DNA from: Prunus persica
Taxonomy: Eukaryota; Streptophyta; Magnoliopsida; Rosales; Rosaceae
Direction: 5' to 3'
Assembly (NCBI RefSeq): GCF_000346465.2
Contig: NC_034012.1
Span: 14,405,119-14,469,118, forward strand
Length of the DNA stretch: 64,000 nt
Shown here one piece after another: positions 21,169 to 33,200 of the stretch; within the stretch, counting starts at the first letter, position 1, and each line of letters opens with the position of its first letter. The notes beneath the pieces were generated by a model, which worked only from the letters and a program-made list of their open reading frames with translations, was not told the origin of the DNA and ran no database searches. The position numbers and the translations under genes are program-made.

Positions 21169-22671
21169 TCCCCCCTCAATCTCAGAGTAGGGACCTAATC
21201 TGAGAGTGGTACAATGCTTAGAGAAAACTGGACTATGAAGTCCCTTAGTCAGGACATCAGCGACCAGATCATCAGTTGGGATATACTGAACTAAGAAATC
21301 CCTGTGCTGCACACGCTCCCTGATGAAATGGAAGTCAATATCAAGGTGTTTGATACGGGAGTGATATATAGGATTGGAGCTCAGAGCCAATGCCGACATA
21401 TTATCGCAATATAGAATAGGAGGCTCAGACAAATATACATGTAGATCAACAAGAAGCTGCCGAATCCATACGACATCTGCTGAGGCATTAGCAAGAGCCC
21501 TGTACTCGGCTTCAGTGGAACTGCGTGAAACAGAACCTTGCTTCATGGATTGCCATGAGACCGGGTTAGACCCCAAGTACACCACAAAGCCCGTAGTGGA
21601 TCTGCGAGTGTTAATATCACCCGCCCAGTCAGAATCACTATAAGCAGACAAGAGTATGGGACTTGAAGAAGAATAAGTAAAACCATGACTGAGTGTGCCC
21701 TGTAGATACCGCAGAATGCGTTTCACTAAGAAGAAATGATGCTCGGTAGGATTATTCATGAACTGACAGACAGTATTAACAGAATAGGCAATGTCGGGCC
21801 TTGTAAATGTAAGATACTGTAAAGCACCAACAATGCTACAATACTGTTTTGGATCCTTCAAAGGGATACCATCAGTGAGTAAAATCTGTGTGTGAGGTTT
21901 CAGAGGTGTAGGACAGGGTTTACAAGAACTCATCCCAGACTTTGCTAACAAATCAGTAGCATATTTTTGTTGACTAGCAAAGATGTCTCCATTAGACTTA
22001 CAGGAAATCTGAAGACCAAGGAAATAAGTAAGGATGCCCATATCCTTGAGCTCAAACACTGAACCAAGCTCTGTAATTACCTCCTGGATGACCTGTGGAC
22101 TTGAGCCAGTGAGAATAATGTCGTCGACATAGAGCAACAAAACCACAATAGCGGAGTCGGAATACTTCACGAATAAACTGGGATCACTGTGAGACATCTT
22201 GAACCCAAGCGCTGGAAGAAAACCAGTGAACTTAGCATTCCAGGCCCTTGGAGCCTGTTTTAATCCATACAATGATTTCTGAAGTTTACAAACATAGTCA
22301 GGATAGTGAGGATCTTCGAACCCCTGAGGTTGCTTCATATACACTTCCTCCTCAAGTTCCCCATGTAAGAAGGCGTTCTTTACATCCAATTGGCGAAGAG
22401 ACCAATGATTGGAAGCTGCCAGACTGAGAATGATACGAACTGTAGCATGACGAACAACTGGGCTAAATGTCTCTTCATAATCAAAACCAGCCTCTTGACT
22501 AAAACCTTGGGCAACTAGGCGTGCTTTATATCTAGAAATGGAACCATCAGAGTGCCTTTTTAACTTATAAATCCATTTTGAACCAACAATGTTTGTATTA
22601 GCAGGAGGAGGTACCAACACCCAGGTACCTTGCATCTGTAATGCGGAAATCTCTTCGTCCATGGCCTTTGT
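21169..22671 (-). pseudogene. Copia 1 reverse transcriptase and RNase H
   Basis: The frame shows the Copia RT core (GTWVLVPPP, NIVGSKWIYKLKR, ARLVAQGFSQ, LDVKNAFLHGELEEEVYM, catalytic LYVDDIIL) and RNase H (LLSAYSDSDWAGD, TRRSTTGFVV, SSTEAEYRAL, KHLDIDFHFIRE). It reads into the 3' LTR before stopping. A TGA immediately before TKAMDEEISAL replaces the usual Trp codon and separates it from the upstream part. Confidence 0.9.
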
Positions 22672-23340
22672 TCAATCAGCTGAAAAAGAAGCAACACGAT
22701 AGCTAGAAGGTTCATCCAGAGAAGTAGTATCATGGATACTGGTGTAACACATGTAGTCAGAAAAATCCTTCTTTTGAACAACCCCAGTTTTAGACTGAGT
22801 AAGCATAGAATGAGAAGGTCCTGCTGGAGCAGATCCAACAGGAACACTTGGTTGGACAGAAGCAGGAGAAGAAGAAGTAATATAATCAAAAGAAGGTAGA
22901 AGAACTTGTAATTGCTGCTCCGAAAGAACAGGGATATAAGGCTCAGACTGAGACAACCCAGGAGAGGCTAACAAATCTTGTTGCCCCGACAGAACTGGTG
23001 TATAAGGCTCAGGCTGAGACAACTCAAGAGAGACTAACAAATCGGGAGCTGTAATACTAGGAGCACTAGAGGAACTATGAGAAGCGAGCACCAAAGATGA
23101 TGTAGCAGACGGAGGTAACATCATAGGAATAGGGGAGAGAACTGTTGAAGGAGAACAGGGTGAGGAAGGCAGAGAGAAGCGGTGCTTGAAAGGAAAAATA
23201 GTTTCATCATGAATAACATAGCGAGACACCAAGAATTTGCTAGTGGAACAATTGTAACATAACACTCCTTTATAGCCCAGTAGATACCCCATGAAAACAC
23301 ACATAACAGTTCGAGGTTGAAGCTTAGTAGTGTTAGTGGC
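22672..23340 (-). pseudogene. Copia 1 integrase C-terminus and linker
   Basis: Contains MCVFMGYLLGYKGVLCY and a Ser/Pro-rich linker. It is joined upstream through a one-base frameshift near 23345 and downstream through the TGA near 22671. Confidence 0.85.
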
Positions 23341-23342
23341 TC

Positions 23343-24290
23343 TTAAACAAGGATAGACACAGTACCAAAGACACGGAGGTGTCTTATATCAGAATGCCTA
23401 TGAAGAAGCCTATAATATGGAGATTGATTAGAAAGCACTTTACTAGGCATGCGATTAATCAAATAGGCAGAATGAGCCATAGCATGAAACAAAAACTGAT
23501 CAGGCATAGAGGCTTCTTGTAAAAGGGTTATAGAGGTTTCTAATAAGTGGCGATTCTTCCGCTCAGAGAGTCCATTCTGTTGGGGTGTGGAAGGGCAGGA
23601 AACTTGATGGACAATGCCATGAGATGCGAGAAATTCATTGAATTGAGTGCTCATATACTCACCACCACCATCACTTTGAAGAAACTTAATAGAAGCATTA
23701 AAATGAGTTGTAAGAAAAGCAACCAATCTGGTAAACATTGTAAAGACCTCAGACTTGGCATAGAGAGGATATAACCATAGAAAACCAGTGTATTCATCAA
23801 TGAAAGACACTACATATCGATAGCCAGAAATGGATTTACATGGAGACGGACCCCAAACATCACTGTGGAGTCTATGAAATGGAGAAGAAGCCTTATTGTG
23901 ATGACTAGAAAATGGTAACCGATGCATTTTACCATCTAGACAAAAGGAACACAACTTAGAAATTGAATCAGATACCACTTGGATTTGAGCGGCAGTAAGC
24001 ATGAGTTGAACAACTTCATTTGTAGGATGTCCAAGCCTACTATGCCAAAGAGATGAATTAACTTTCGGACCAAGAAAAGCACTTGTCTGTGACTGAGAGG
24101 CTCGACTACTAGTACCAACTGATGAACTACTACTACCTGTACCAATTGAGGATAAAGAAGTAGGAATAGGATACAAGCCATGCTCACTTTTGCCTTGGAG
24201 AAGCTTCTTGTTGGTGACCTTGTCCTGTATTAAAAATCCAGATGTATCACAGATTATGCGACAATTATTGTCATGACATAGCTGATACAC
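23343..24290 (-). pseudogene. Copia 1 GAG-pre-integrase and integrase core
   Basis: Zinc-binding region LWHSRLGHPTNEVV...LCSFCLDGK, then the DDE core: HSDVWGP, VSFIDEYTGFLWLY, FLQSDGGGEYMS, TPQQNGLSERKNRHL. The first Asp, second Asp and Glu of the triad are all present. It ends in the frameshift after LRVFGTV. Confidence 0.9.
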
Positions 24291-24311
24291 AGATAAGAGA
24301 TTTGCTGTAAG

Positions 24312-24690
24312 TTAAGGCACATGTAAAACTTTAGAGAGAGTAAGAGAAGAAGAGACAGTGGGAATATGAGATTTGCCAATATGAGCAATGTGCAAACCTT
24401 CCCCATTGCCCACTACAACATTCTCAGCTGAAGTACAAGGTGTAACATTGTGCATTGTAGTCATGTGTGGCACCATATGGTGACTCGCTCCACTATCGGC
24501 AATCCACACTGCATCAGGAGAGAAAGAAGCTTGAGCAGCCATAGCAGTGAGAGAGGACGGTGGAGGAGATCCCTGATAGGCATAGTTGGAACGATGATAG
24601 CAATCCAATGCACCATGGCCCTTCTTGCCACAAATTTGACACTCAATAACGGAGGAGCCTTGAGATGAGGTAGAATCGTGAAAAAAGTAA
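24312..24690 (-). pseudogene. Copia 1 second zinc knuckle and aspartic protease
   Basis: The protease active site AVWIADSGASHHM is intact. A TAA (24309-24311) replaces the Gln codon before LTANLL, separating it from integrase. The gag frameshift lies upstream, near 24690. Confidence 0.85.
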
Positions 24691-25588
24691 TTGCAGCCGT
24701 GTGACCTCTCTTACTGCAAATTTGGCATTCTGGAACAATTCCAGACTTAGGAGGACCTTGAAATTTATTCGGAAAACCGCGACCAAAAGGCCTAGAACCA
24801 GAAAATCTGCCTCGACTACCAAATGAACTAGACGATCGACCATGTGTATGGGAACTCATATAACCAGTAGGAGAAAAGGAAGTCACAGAAGGAGTAGGGA
24901 GAATACCAGCACCAGAGAGATTAGGAGACGATGTAGAAGAAGTAGATTGGGGCAAGATTACACGAGAATCAGCGGCTTGTTCAGCTGCAAGCAAATGATT
25001 GCGGAAATCTTTGAAAGACAGTGAAGTGTCACGAGCAAGAAGCACAGTCTTGATCATGTCATACTCAGAAGGAAGACCATTCAACACAGCAAGCATCAAA
25101 TCATCGTCAGAGACTGAAATACCAGCGACAGCAAGCTGATCACGGACATGTTTGAGGCGAAGTAAGAACTTCTCGATAGAATCAGCGCCTTTTTGAGCAG
25201 TTTGAAGCTCCGTCTTCAAGAGATTCACACGAGCACAAGACACGGTAGCATATCGATCCGTCAAATTCATCCACGCCTCAGAGGCAGTCTTAGATCCGAT
25301 CACGTATTCGATTGCCTCATCAGAAAGCGTTGCAATCAATAAGCTCAGTAACACTTTGTCAACCTTCAACCAGGCTTTATATGTAGCGGTGATTACCGAC
25401 GTAACGCCTTCCTCATCGAGAAGTGCATATTTCGGTGGAGCAACAATGGAGCCATCGAAATTTCCGAAGAGATCATGACCTTCCAACACAGATTCAATCT
25501 GATATGGCCATTTCAGATAATTGCCATCCGTCAAATGAATGGTGAGCATGCCAAGGAGGCCATCAAGCTTGAGAGTTGAAGTCGCCAT
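24690..25588 (-). pseudogene. Copia 1 gag
   Basis: Begins MATSTLKLDGLLGMLTIHLT, a Copia-type gag (UBN2 class), with the usual EYDMIKTVLLARDTSL region and a first zinc knuckle CQICSKRGH. The frame shifts after it, so the second knuckle is in another frame. Confidence 0.9.
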
Positions 25589-25630
25589 AAAAAAACAAAG
25601 AGAAACAGAGACGAAGAAGAGGAATTGCAG

Positions 25631-25745
25631 AAAAATTCAAGAATCAGAAGAATCAGAAGAATCAGAGGAATCAGAGGAATCAGATGACAGAAGAATCCAA
25701 GAATCAGAAGAATCAGAGAAAGCAGATGAGAACGAGAAGAAAAGA
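25631..25745. repeat. AATCAGAAG-type short repeat in the Copia 1 leader
   Basis: About a dozen imperfect 9-bp units (GAATCAGAA) lie between the PBS and the gag ATG. Confidence 0.8.
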
Positions 25746-25855
25746 ATCCAAGAATGTCACAGAGAATCCAAGGAGGTGCAGAAACAGAAGCAAAGAAGAC
25801 TCATATGAGATCTAGAAGAAGGCGGAAGCAAAAAGAAACCCAGATCGGTCCATGG

Positions 25856-25867
25856 CTCTTGATACCA
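25856..25867 (-). other. Copia 1 primer-binding site
   Basis: TGGTATCAAGAG on the minus strand abuts the LTR end. It is close to the initiator-Met-tRNA complement TGGTATCAGAGC. Confidence 0.85.
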
Positions 25868-26093
25868 TGCTAAGTATTTAGAAAAATAGAAGTTGAGAAT
25901 TCTAGAATGGTGGGAATCAAATTTGTTTTTCTCCTTTTTTACTATACACGTACAGTGGTGCCTTTATACTTGGACTTTGCTTAATAGTTAAGCATCTGAG
26001 CTAACAACCTCTAACAACCTTCACGTGCCTTCACGTGTTTAACATAACCAATTACAGACACGTGGCACACTGATTCTAATCATTAGCTAAACA
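25868..26093 (-). repeat. Copia 1 5' LTR
   Basis: 226 bp, TGTTTAGC...TTAGCA on the minus strand, followed inward by the PBS and outward by the TTATA target duplication at 26094-26098. Confidence 0.95.
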
Positions 26094-26600
26094 TTATAAC
26101 GAGTCCCCTCCAATTTTTATCATCATACAGCTTTGGAGGTATTTCGAGTCCTTTCCCGGGTGACATAGTAGTCCAATGTTTGAAACACTCTAGATAATCC
26201 TTTCGAGGATGTGTTCTGAGGATCGAAATGCTTGAAAACAGAAATTTTATCTCCTTTAAGACTGAGCGTTGCCACCTGGGACTTTTGAAGGTAAGCCTGT
26301 AGGTACCTTTTCCATTGTGCTGGACTATAGCTTCCATAGAGTTGAGTCTCAGCCAATACATGTACAGGACCGACCAACAACGACAACGGCGGTGGAGCAT
26401 CTTCTTCTGCAACCTTTTGTTGGGTAGAATCCCTGTTGGCAAACGTTAAGCGTTTTGAGTGGACTATTATTACTTCACCACGCTCCTTGACATCATGCTT
26501 TCGTTTGAGATAGCATCTATACTTGTGCATATTGAAGTAAAATCCTGTTCTGGTATCAGAAACTCTTGTCCAGATTCAGCTAACTGTTGCCTATACGTAC
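26094..26600 (-). pseudogene. TNL exon 7, 5' half: start of PL3
   Basis: Two overlapping frames carry the PL3 start. One has FYFNMHKYRCYLKRKHD through KGDKISVFKHFDPQN. The other has HPRKDYLECFKHW and PPKLYDDKNWRGLVI. The switch near 26210 implies a one-base indel. The exon start is uncertain: an acceptor giving phase 1 is needed after the PL2 donor, and the candidates near 26560-26600 are weak. Confidence 0.6.
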
Positions 26601-26704
26601 AACTTATATTAGTCCAAGTAATTTAAAGACGTTAAAATATTTTGCCAGCATTGAGAGAATTTAAATATATAAACAATCCACACACACACACGCATATATA
26701 TGAC

Positions 26705-27341
26705 CTTTGGATCCTCATAGAATCAGGAGCGATGGGCATTTCTCTTTCCTCTGCATTATTATTGCGCATAGCTTTGGCTTCCCGCTGAAGGCGATTTTCC
26801 ATTGTTTGTGCAGAAAAGGCTTGGGCATACGCACAAAGCTCATCAAGCATATCTGATCTCCCCAGTGTCAACTTAGTTAATGAATGGATCAAGCCTCCCA
26901 AGTCTTCATCGTATACTAAACGGGCTCCACAGAGTTCAACCTCTACCGCTGAGTTGGTGGTTCTAAAGAATGCCCTAATAACCTGACATTAACATGTTGT
27001 TGAAAATACACACGTGGCACGTGTAACACAACAAGTTCATGGGACCTTACTTTCTGAGGGAAGGGATTGTTTATCTGGACACATCTTGGTATTCTACTGC
27101 TTTCTTGTTCACACAAATCAACACAAAGGAATGAGGGAAGATGGAAGAGACTCGAAACGGATTGACGCCAAGAAAATATAACATATAGTTCTAATCCTAC
27201 CCATCTGCTTTCATCAAACAAGTTTTGAGGAAGGTCACACAGTTCTACATTCCCCAAGTAGTGATTGTCGAACCAGTTCGGAATTACTACTACTTTATGA
27301 CAAAAGCTAAAAAATAAATCCTTCGTGCGTCCATTGTGGCC
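26705..27341 (-). pseudogene. TNL exon 6: PL2 domain
   Basis: The acceptor CATCGACAG ends at 27342 and the donor AAAG then GTCATA lies at 26705/26704. It reads GHNGRTKDLFF, VVVIPNWFDNHYLGNVELC, RWVGLELYVIFSW, LVVLHVPRVYF. After a one-base deletion near 26983 it continues in another frame as VIRAFFRTTNSAVEVELCGA and LVYDEDLGGLIHS. Its length plus one base restores the phase expected at the next exon, which supports a deletion. Confidence 0.8.
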
Positions 27342-27485
27342 CTGTCGATGTAAAGCACACAGTAACTAATTAATTAATGGTTAAAACCTTCAAAAATCAA
27401 CTGCCTTAAACATAAATTTTGATTTTTGTCCTCTGTACATTATTCTAACACACGCATATATAGAGATGGAGACAGAGGGAGTAAC

Positions 27486-28160
27486 CTCATAGAGCTTTGA
27501 AAGCAACAATTGTACTGGTGGGATGCTAGAATCAGTACTAGCTGTGGTAGAGATGCTGCTGCTGCCCCGATGTACAGTTGAAGTTGATGGTGGTTCCCAT
27601 AGACGGTAATCAAGTATCGTCACGTCACCAGAACTTTCCAATTTCATCACCTCATCTAACATATGCTTACAATGTGGACCAAAATTCAAATCGAGGTGTT
27701 GATTAGCAGTCTGACTTAAATCTTGGGCAAATTTTGCCGCATCTTGATGAGAGATTAAACGTATTCCGCACCCTTTCACTTTCAAACTGGGTCGATTTGT
27801 TGAGACTGATGCTCGAAGTACTCCTTGGTTTGCATTTTTCAAATTCCCTGCAAATTTGCGTGCCGGATTATAGCAACAAACTGCATGCGACCCAACTATG
27901 AAGTTTTCAAAGTTTCCAATGACTACTCGATTTTGAAGACGACCATCCGAGGCGTGAAAATGACAGAAGGTCTCTTCCATTTCCGAACTCTGCTCAAGAA
28001 TTTCGAAAAACACAAAAAGGACGACTCCCATCCATATACTATCTTCTGGATCTGATAGTTGAATTATTACAGAAGTCCCATCCGAATACACACTGCACCA
28101 GTCTGGAATTCTAGTATACGGAACACGAATTTCAAAATCTTGCTGACGATCAATCAGATC
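27486..28160 (-). pseudogene. TNL exon 5: PL1 domain
   Basis: 225 codons, phase 0, acceptor TTTTGTACAG, donor GAG then GTTACT. The PL start DLIDRQQDFEIRV, TRIPDWCSVYSDG is followed by DSIWMGVVLFVFFEI and GCGIRLISHQDAAKF. A Ser/Thr-rich linker (TVHRGSSSISTTASTDSS) closes the exon. It is the most divergent of the five PL copies. No internal stop. Confidence 0.85.
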
Positions 28161-28398
28161 CTGTACAAAATAAGAAAAACAATAACATTATATACATATA
28201 TCATGTATGTATGAGCAGCCCCAGGATCCCTTTTTGCAATTCACTAAAAGAGGTCGTAGGTGATCCAACCTGATATAGGATCATTATATGTATGTATGTA
28301 TATACGTACATATAGAAAATTCCCTTATTGGGCTGGAACTGCAAGGCACCTTAAGGGAACTTACAAATGTATATATGTTGAGAGAGAGAGAAAGAGAC

Positions 28399-29457
28399 CT
28401 CAAAGTATTTAGGAAAGAATTGTTCAAGATGCTCTTCATGAATTGGCAGTGGGTGGTGGATTATCTCATCTTCAACTCCCTCTGATTCTCGGCAATCTAT
28501 GAAATAGATACCATCATCAGATGTCCATATGTTGAGGGTTTTTGGATAGTTTGTCTGCGAAGGACAACCATGTGCATCCAAATGTTTTAGGCTCGGTGGA
28601 AGAGGTTTTGGCAACAATCGCAGATTGCAACACTTGAACAAGGTAAGTTCTCTAAGCTCAGAAAGTTGAGATATGCTTTCAGGTATGCTCTCAAAATTGT
28701 TTTCACTCAAACCCAAACTCCGGAATGAGGATAAGCATATGCCAATATCATCAGGAATTGCTCCTTCTCCTAGACCGCATCCGCTAAGATTTAAGTATAC
28801 CGAAGAGGATAAACCCGAGAACGAGTGAGGGAGCTGCAAACCTGTACAACCCAATAAACATAACCGTTGGAGGTTCTTCAGAAGTAAAATAGACAAAGGC
28901 AATCTTCTTATGGCTGTTTGACAGGCATCAAGCTCTTTTAAAAGTTCCAGGCTCCCTATGTTTTCTGGCAGTTGGTCAATCAGTGAGCAGCCTGACAGAA
29001 ATAGATACTTCAAGGATACCAAACTGCAAATGATGCTTGGAACACTCAAAAGGTTCTTGCATTCTCTTAGATTTAACACAATAAGGCCAGTCAAGTGCTT
29101 GATTGATAGCGGCAACTCCCTTACCCCGGTCCCATCTAAATGAAGTTCTGACAAGTGTCCCATGTTTCCCACAATCTCTGGAAACCTTTCGAGTCTTGAA
29201 CATCCTGAAAGAACAAAATTTTGAAGAGATTCCAAGCAAATGGAGTGGGGAAGGCTCTCTAGACATTCACAACCCTTCGAGTTCAACGAAACCAGATGTT
29301 GGAGATCCCAAATTGTTGGGTGAAGCTCTGATAACTTTTCACAACCTTCAAGAGTCAAACCCATAAGATTTGGGACCTTACTGAAGTCTGGGGTCTTGGT
29401 CAAGCATTTGCAGTTGGAAAGATCGATTAGCGTCAACTTTTCCATCATAGGAACGCG
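28399..29457 (-). pseudogene. TNL exon 4: leucine-rich repeats
   Basis: 353 codons, acceptor CATAACAG, donor GAG then GTCTCT. About 11-12 LRRs of the TNL type (LTLIDLSNCKCLTKTPDF, LVSLNSKGCECLESLP, LSELHLDGTGVRELP, LKYLFLSGCSLIDQLP, FRSLGLSENNFESIPESI). It ends with the conserved LPPSLKHLDAHGC and EIIHHPLP segments before the PL region. LRRs help recognise effectors and hold the receptor inactive. This exon is open throughout. Confidence 0.9.
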
Positions 29458-29565
29458 CTGTTATGAAGGCAAGAAAACAGTAGTAATTAGTTTTGGAATT
29501 AATAATTTATGTCTAATTGAATGCAAAAAAAACATATATAATTAAGTGAAAAGTTATCGTAGTAC

Positions 29566-29838
29566 CATTTCATGCCATAGTTGTTTAATGCGGCTGTTAG
29601 GCAACCTAAGTTCAACAAGGGAAGATGGCCGAAAACTTGGGGGTAGGGACTCTGAAGGATATTCATGCCATTCCAAAAGCCGTAACTGTCTAGAGAAATA
29701 TTCAGGACATTCAGAAAAGTTGGCATTACAAATCTTCAACAATTTTAGTCCGCGCATATTTGAGAATGGATCAGCATCCAACTCTATATCTTCCTTTGCA
29801 GGCAAGGTTAGGAATATACCGTGAACAGCAATTGTTCC
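29566..29838 (-). pseudogene. TNL exon 3: NB-ARC/LRR junction and first LRR
   Basis: Exactly 91 codons, phase 0. The start GTIAVHGIFLTL is the TNL consensus after the ARC2 region. It is followed by MRGLKLLKICNANF, LRLLEWHEYPSESLP and LVELRLPNSRIKQLW. Splice sites TGGTACAG / ATG then GTACTA. Confidence 0.9.
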
Positions 29839-29949
29839 CTGTACCACAAAATCATATGAAAAATTTAGGTTTGTTTCAAAATGAGCAAATATGCGTACTA
29901 AGTTTTACGGATTGATATATACAAAGGCAGCCACATTCACATGTCGCCT

Positions 29950-29965
29950 CACACCTTTGATATAT
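29950..29965. repeat. LINE target-site duplication, left copy
   Basis: CACACCTTTGATATAT, repeated exactly at 36024-36039. Confidence 0.9.
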
Positions 29966-30205
29966 ATATATATATATATATTTTTTTTTTTGAATAGAAA
30001 CATTTTTATTCAAATTGTAAGGATCAAAACAAAGGCATTTAGAACGCAGATAAAAAGAAAAAACACTAGCCGGTGAACCAGACACAATGCCACTCAACAC
30101 ATAACTAACCAACCAAACATAAAACAAACCCTTAAGATACTACGGCCAGCAGATTGCAAGGGAAGTTGATGCCCAAAGGGCAGCCCAAAACTTCACTCTA
30201 TCCCA

Positions 30206-33200
30206 TTACTCTGCCACTCCCACTCCCTTATAATCCTCAAAAATTCTCCTGTTACGTTCCAGCCATAGGTTCAAAACCACTGCCTGCATCAGACTACCCC
30301 AGAGAATTTTGGCTTTCTTTCCCCTTCCCAAAGCATCAAATCTGATGGAAAAAAGTTCAAAGCAGCCTTCTGGTATTACCCACACCGTGTTAACTTCCTT
30401 CAACAGTGTCTCCCACAACTTTAGAGAGAAAGGGCAATGAAGAAGGAGATGGTCCACGCTCTCCCCTGCCTTATTACATAGAGCACACCAGTGAGGGCTA
30501 ATGCACAAATAGGGACAACGTCTCTGTACTGTATCACCTGTACTTAGTTTTCCCAACACCGCTTGCCACATAAAGATCTTAACTTTCGGAGGAGTCTTAG
30601 CGTTCCAAATTTGAGTGTACGGGGAGAATATCTCCCCCTCACCACAATTCTGAATAGAGAACAGAGAGAATGACAGGTGAAGAGACCAGAGGGGTCAAGC
30701 TTCCATCTTCTCTTATCCAATCTGGAAGTGATCACCCACACACCCACCAATAAATCCAACAATCTAGCCGCCTCCGTTATCTCCAATTCATTGAGATTCC
30801 TCCTGAAACCAAAATCCCAACTGAGAGGGAACTTCCTGGACAAATTGAAGAGTCTTGGAAACACCTCTTTCAAAACACCACCCCGGCTCCAGTCATCCTC
30901 CCAAAATCTGACCCTAACTCCACAACCTACCACGAAAACACAACCTTGAAGAAACAAATTATAGCCGCTAGAAATGTCCCTCCAAGGGCTGCGACAAGAT
31001 CCCCGAGTCGCAGGTTTAGCATCCCACCCATTTGTATCCATTCCATAAATACTTCTGATCACTTTATGCCAAAGAGCATGAGGTTCGTTAGGAAACCGCC
31101 AAAGCCATTTTGCCCGCAAAGCCGCACTCCTAGCCCTCAACGAACCCACCTCTAACCCTCCACAGAATTTTGCCTTGCCCACAACCTCCCAACTCACAGC
31201 GTGGTTTCTTTTACCATCCAAACCTTCCCACAAGAAATCCCTCATAAGCTTCTTGATTCTATTGGCTACTCCAATGGGAATATCGAAAAGGGACATGTAG
31301 TAGATCGGAATACTACACAACACAGCCTGAATCATTGTGAGTCTTCCCCCTTTGGATAGGCAAGCTCGCTTCCATTTTTGTAATCTATTCTCCACCTTTT
31401 CCACAACCGGATCCCAAAACTTGATAGCCCCGGGGTTCCCGCCTTGGGGAAGACCCAAATACGACATAGGCCAAGCCCCCACTTCGCATCCCCAAGCCCC
31501 AGCCAGCTCATTCAACAGCCCATCGTCAAGATTAATGCCAACTAGAGAACATTTTGATTTGTTAATTTTCATAACCGACACAAAACAGAACAGTTCCAGA
31601 ATTTGAAGGAGATTATTCCAGTACTCTTCTTTATCCTCTATGAAAAAAATGGTATCGTCAGCGAACTGAAGGTGGGATACCTCCACCATCCCGAGCCCTG
31701 GGGAAAGTCCATGAAACTTATCAGCATCTTGAGCTTTCTCCATAATTCTGCTTAACACAACCATCACCAAAGTGAACAGGAACGGGGAGAGCGGGTCTCC
31801 TTGTCTCAGACCCCTAGAGGCACGAAATTTACCCCTTGGTCTTCCATTAATCATCACAGAAAAATTAGCCGTCTCGAGGCAACCACGAATCCAGCTTCTC
31901 CTCCTGTCCCCAAATTCTTTTCTAATCAAAACCACATCAACAAATCTCCATTCCACGTGATCGTAGGCTTTCTCTAAGTCAATTTTGAACACCATTCCAG
32001 ACTTGTTAAGCCTTCGACTTTCCTCCACCACCTCATTGGCAATCAAGGCCGCATCCAAAATTTGCCTACCCTGCACAAAAGCACCCTGATAACTAGATAT
32101 AGTGCTGCCCAAGACTTCCCGCAATCTAGAAGCCAAAACTTTCGACACCATTTTGTACAAACTTGTCACCAAGCTGATAGGCCAGAAATCACTAACTTTA
32201 ATGGATTCCTTCATTTTGGGAATGAGGCAAATAAACGTCTCATTCGTGATTGCATTGATTATACCACCATTGAAGAAGTCCGCCATAACTTTCATAAGAT
32301 CCTCTTTCACAATATCCTAGCAAGACTGAAAAAGAAGCATGGAAAACCCATCTGGACCTAGCGATTTATCTATCCCACAGTCGAAAACCGCCCTTTTAAC
32401 CTCCTCCTCTTCAAAGGGTCTTTCCAGCCATTCAGCCTCCTCAACACTAATTGCATTCCAATTCAGACCTTCCAAGCACCACCCCGCCTCTGCGTTGCTG
32501 CTATATAGATTTTTGAAGAAGTTAATTATCTCCATTTCTATTTCCCCTTCACTGACAACCACACCAGCGCCCGCTACTTCCAGCTTTTGAATAAAATTCC
32601 TTTTCCTTCTGCCACTTGCTATACGATGAAAAAACTTGGTGTTGCTGTCCCCATCTCTTGCCCACTGGATTTTCCCCCTTTGTCTCCATTTCACCTCTTC
32701 TTTGTGGACTAAATCACTCACCATAAAGTATAAATCTTCCCTTTCTTTTCTCAGAATATTATCTAACCCTCCCTGCCCTTCCATCAAATCAAGAGCAGCA
32801 ATTCTAGCCTCTGCCTCTTTCTTTGCAGAGACCAAATCCCCAAATACTTCTTTATTCCAGTCCTTTATTTTCTGTTTTATAGTCCTCAGCCTTCTAGGGA
32901 ACTTGTAACCCTCCCATCCGTTAATCTGATCTTCCCCCCACCACTGTTTGAATTTCTTCTTAAACTCCGGGTGTTCTATCCACATATTTTCAAAACGAAA
33001 AGGGCCCGGACCCCATTTCAAATTAGAGGTGTCCAACTGAATTGGATAGTGATCAGAAGTAACTCTTGCCAACGCCGTATGTTTAACATGGGGGAAGGAA
33101 TCTTCCCAAGCTTCAGAAAAGAGGAATCTGTCAAGTCTTCTGCACGCTGCGTTTCCCTAAAATTAGACCATGTAAAGGAAGCATTCAAGATGTTTGGGTC

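Larger units (their letters stand above)
14638..26093 (-). mobile_element. Copia retrotransposon 1, inserted in PL3 and itself interrupted
   Basis: On the minus strand: 5' LTR 26093-25868 (226 bp, TGTTTAGC...TTAGCA), PBS TGGTATCAAGAG at 25867-25856, gag, protease, integrase, RT/RNase H, polypurine tract GAGGGGGGA, and 3' LTR 21168-20951 plus its last seven bases 14644-14638. TSD TTATA flanks the whole at 14633-14637 and 26094-26098. The 3' LTR is split by the 6.3-kb element at 14645-20945. The two LTRs differ only by one T in a T-run in the part I compared, so insertion is recent. Gag and pol are nevertheless disabled (two frameshifts and two nonsense codons), so mobilisation in trans is likely. 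The orientation is the same as the TNL gene. Confidence 0.95.

Noticed and set aside
26981..26992. A tiny intron (GTTATTAG) explaining the PL2 frame change
   Set aside because: An eight-base intron is not possible for the spliceosome; a one-base deletion fits the exon phase.
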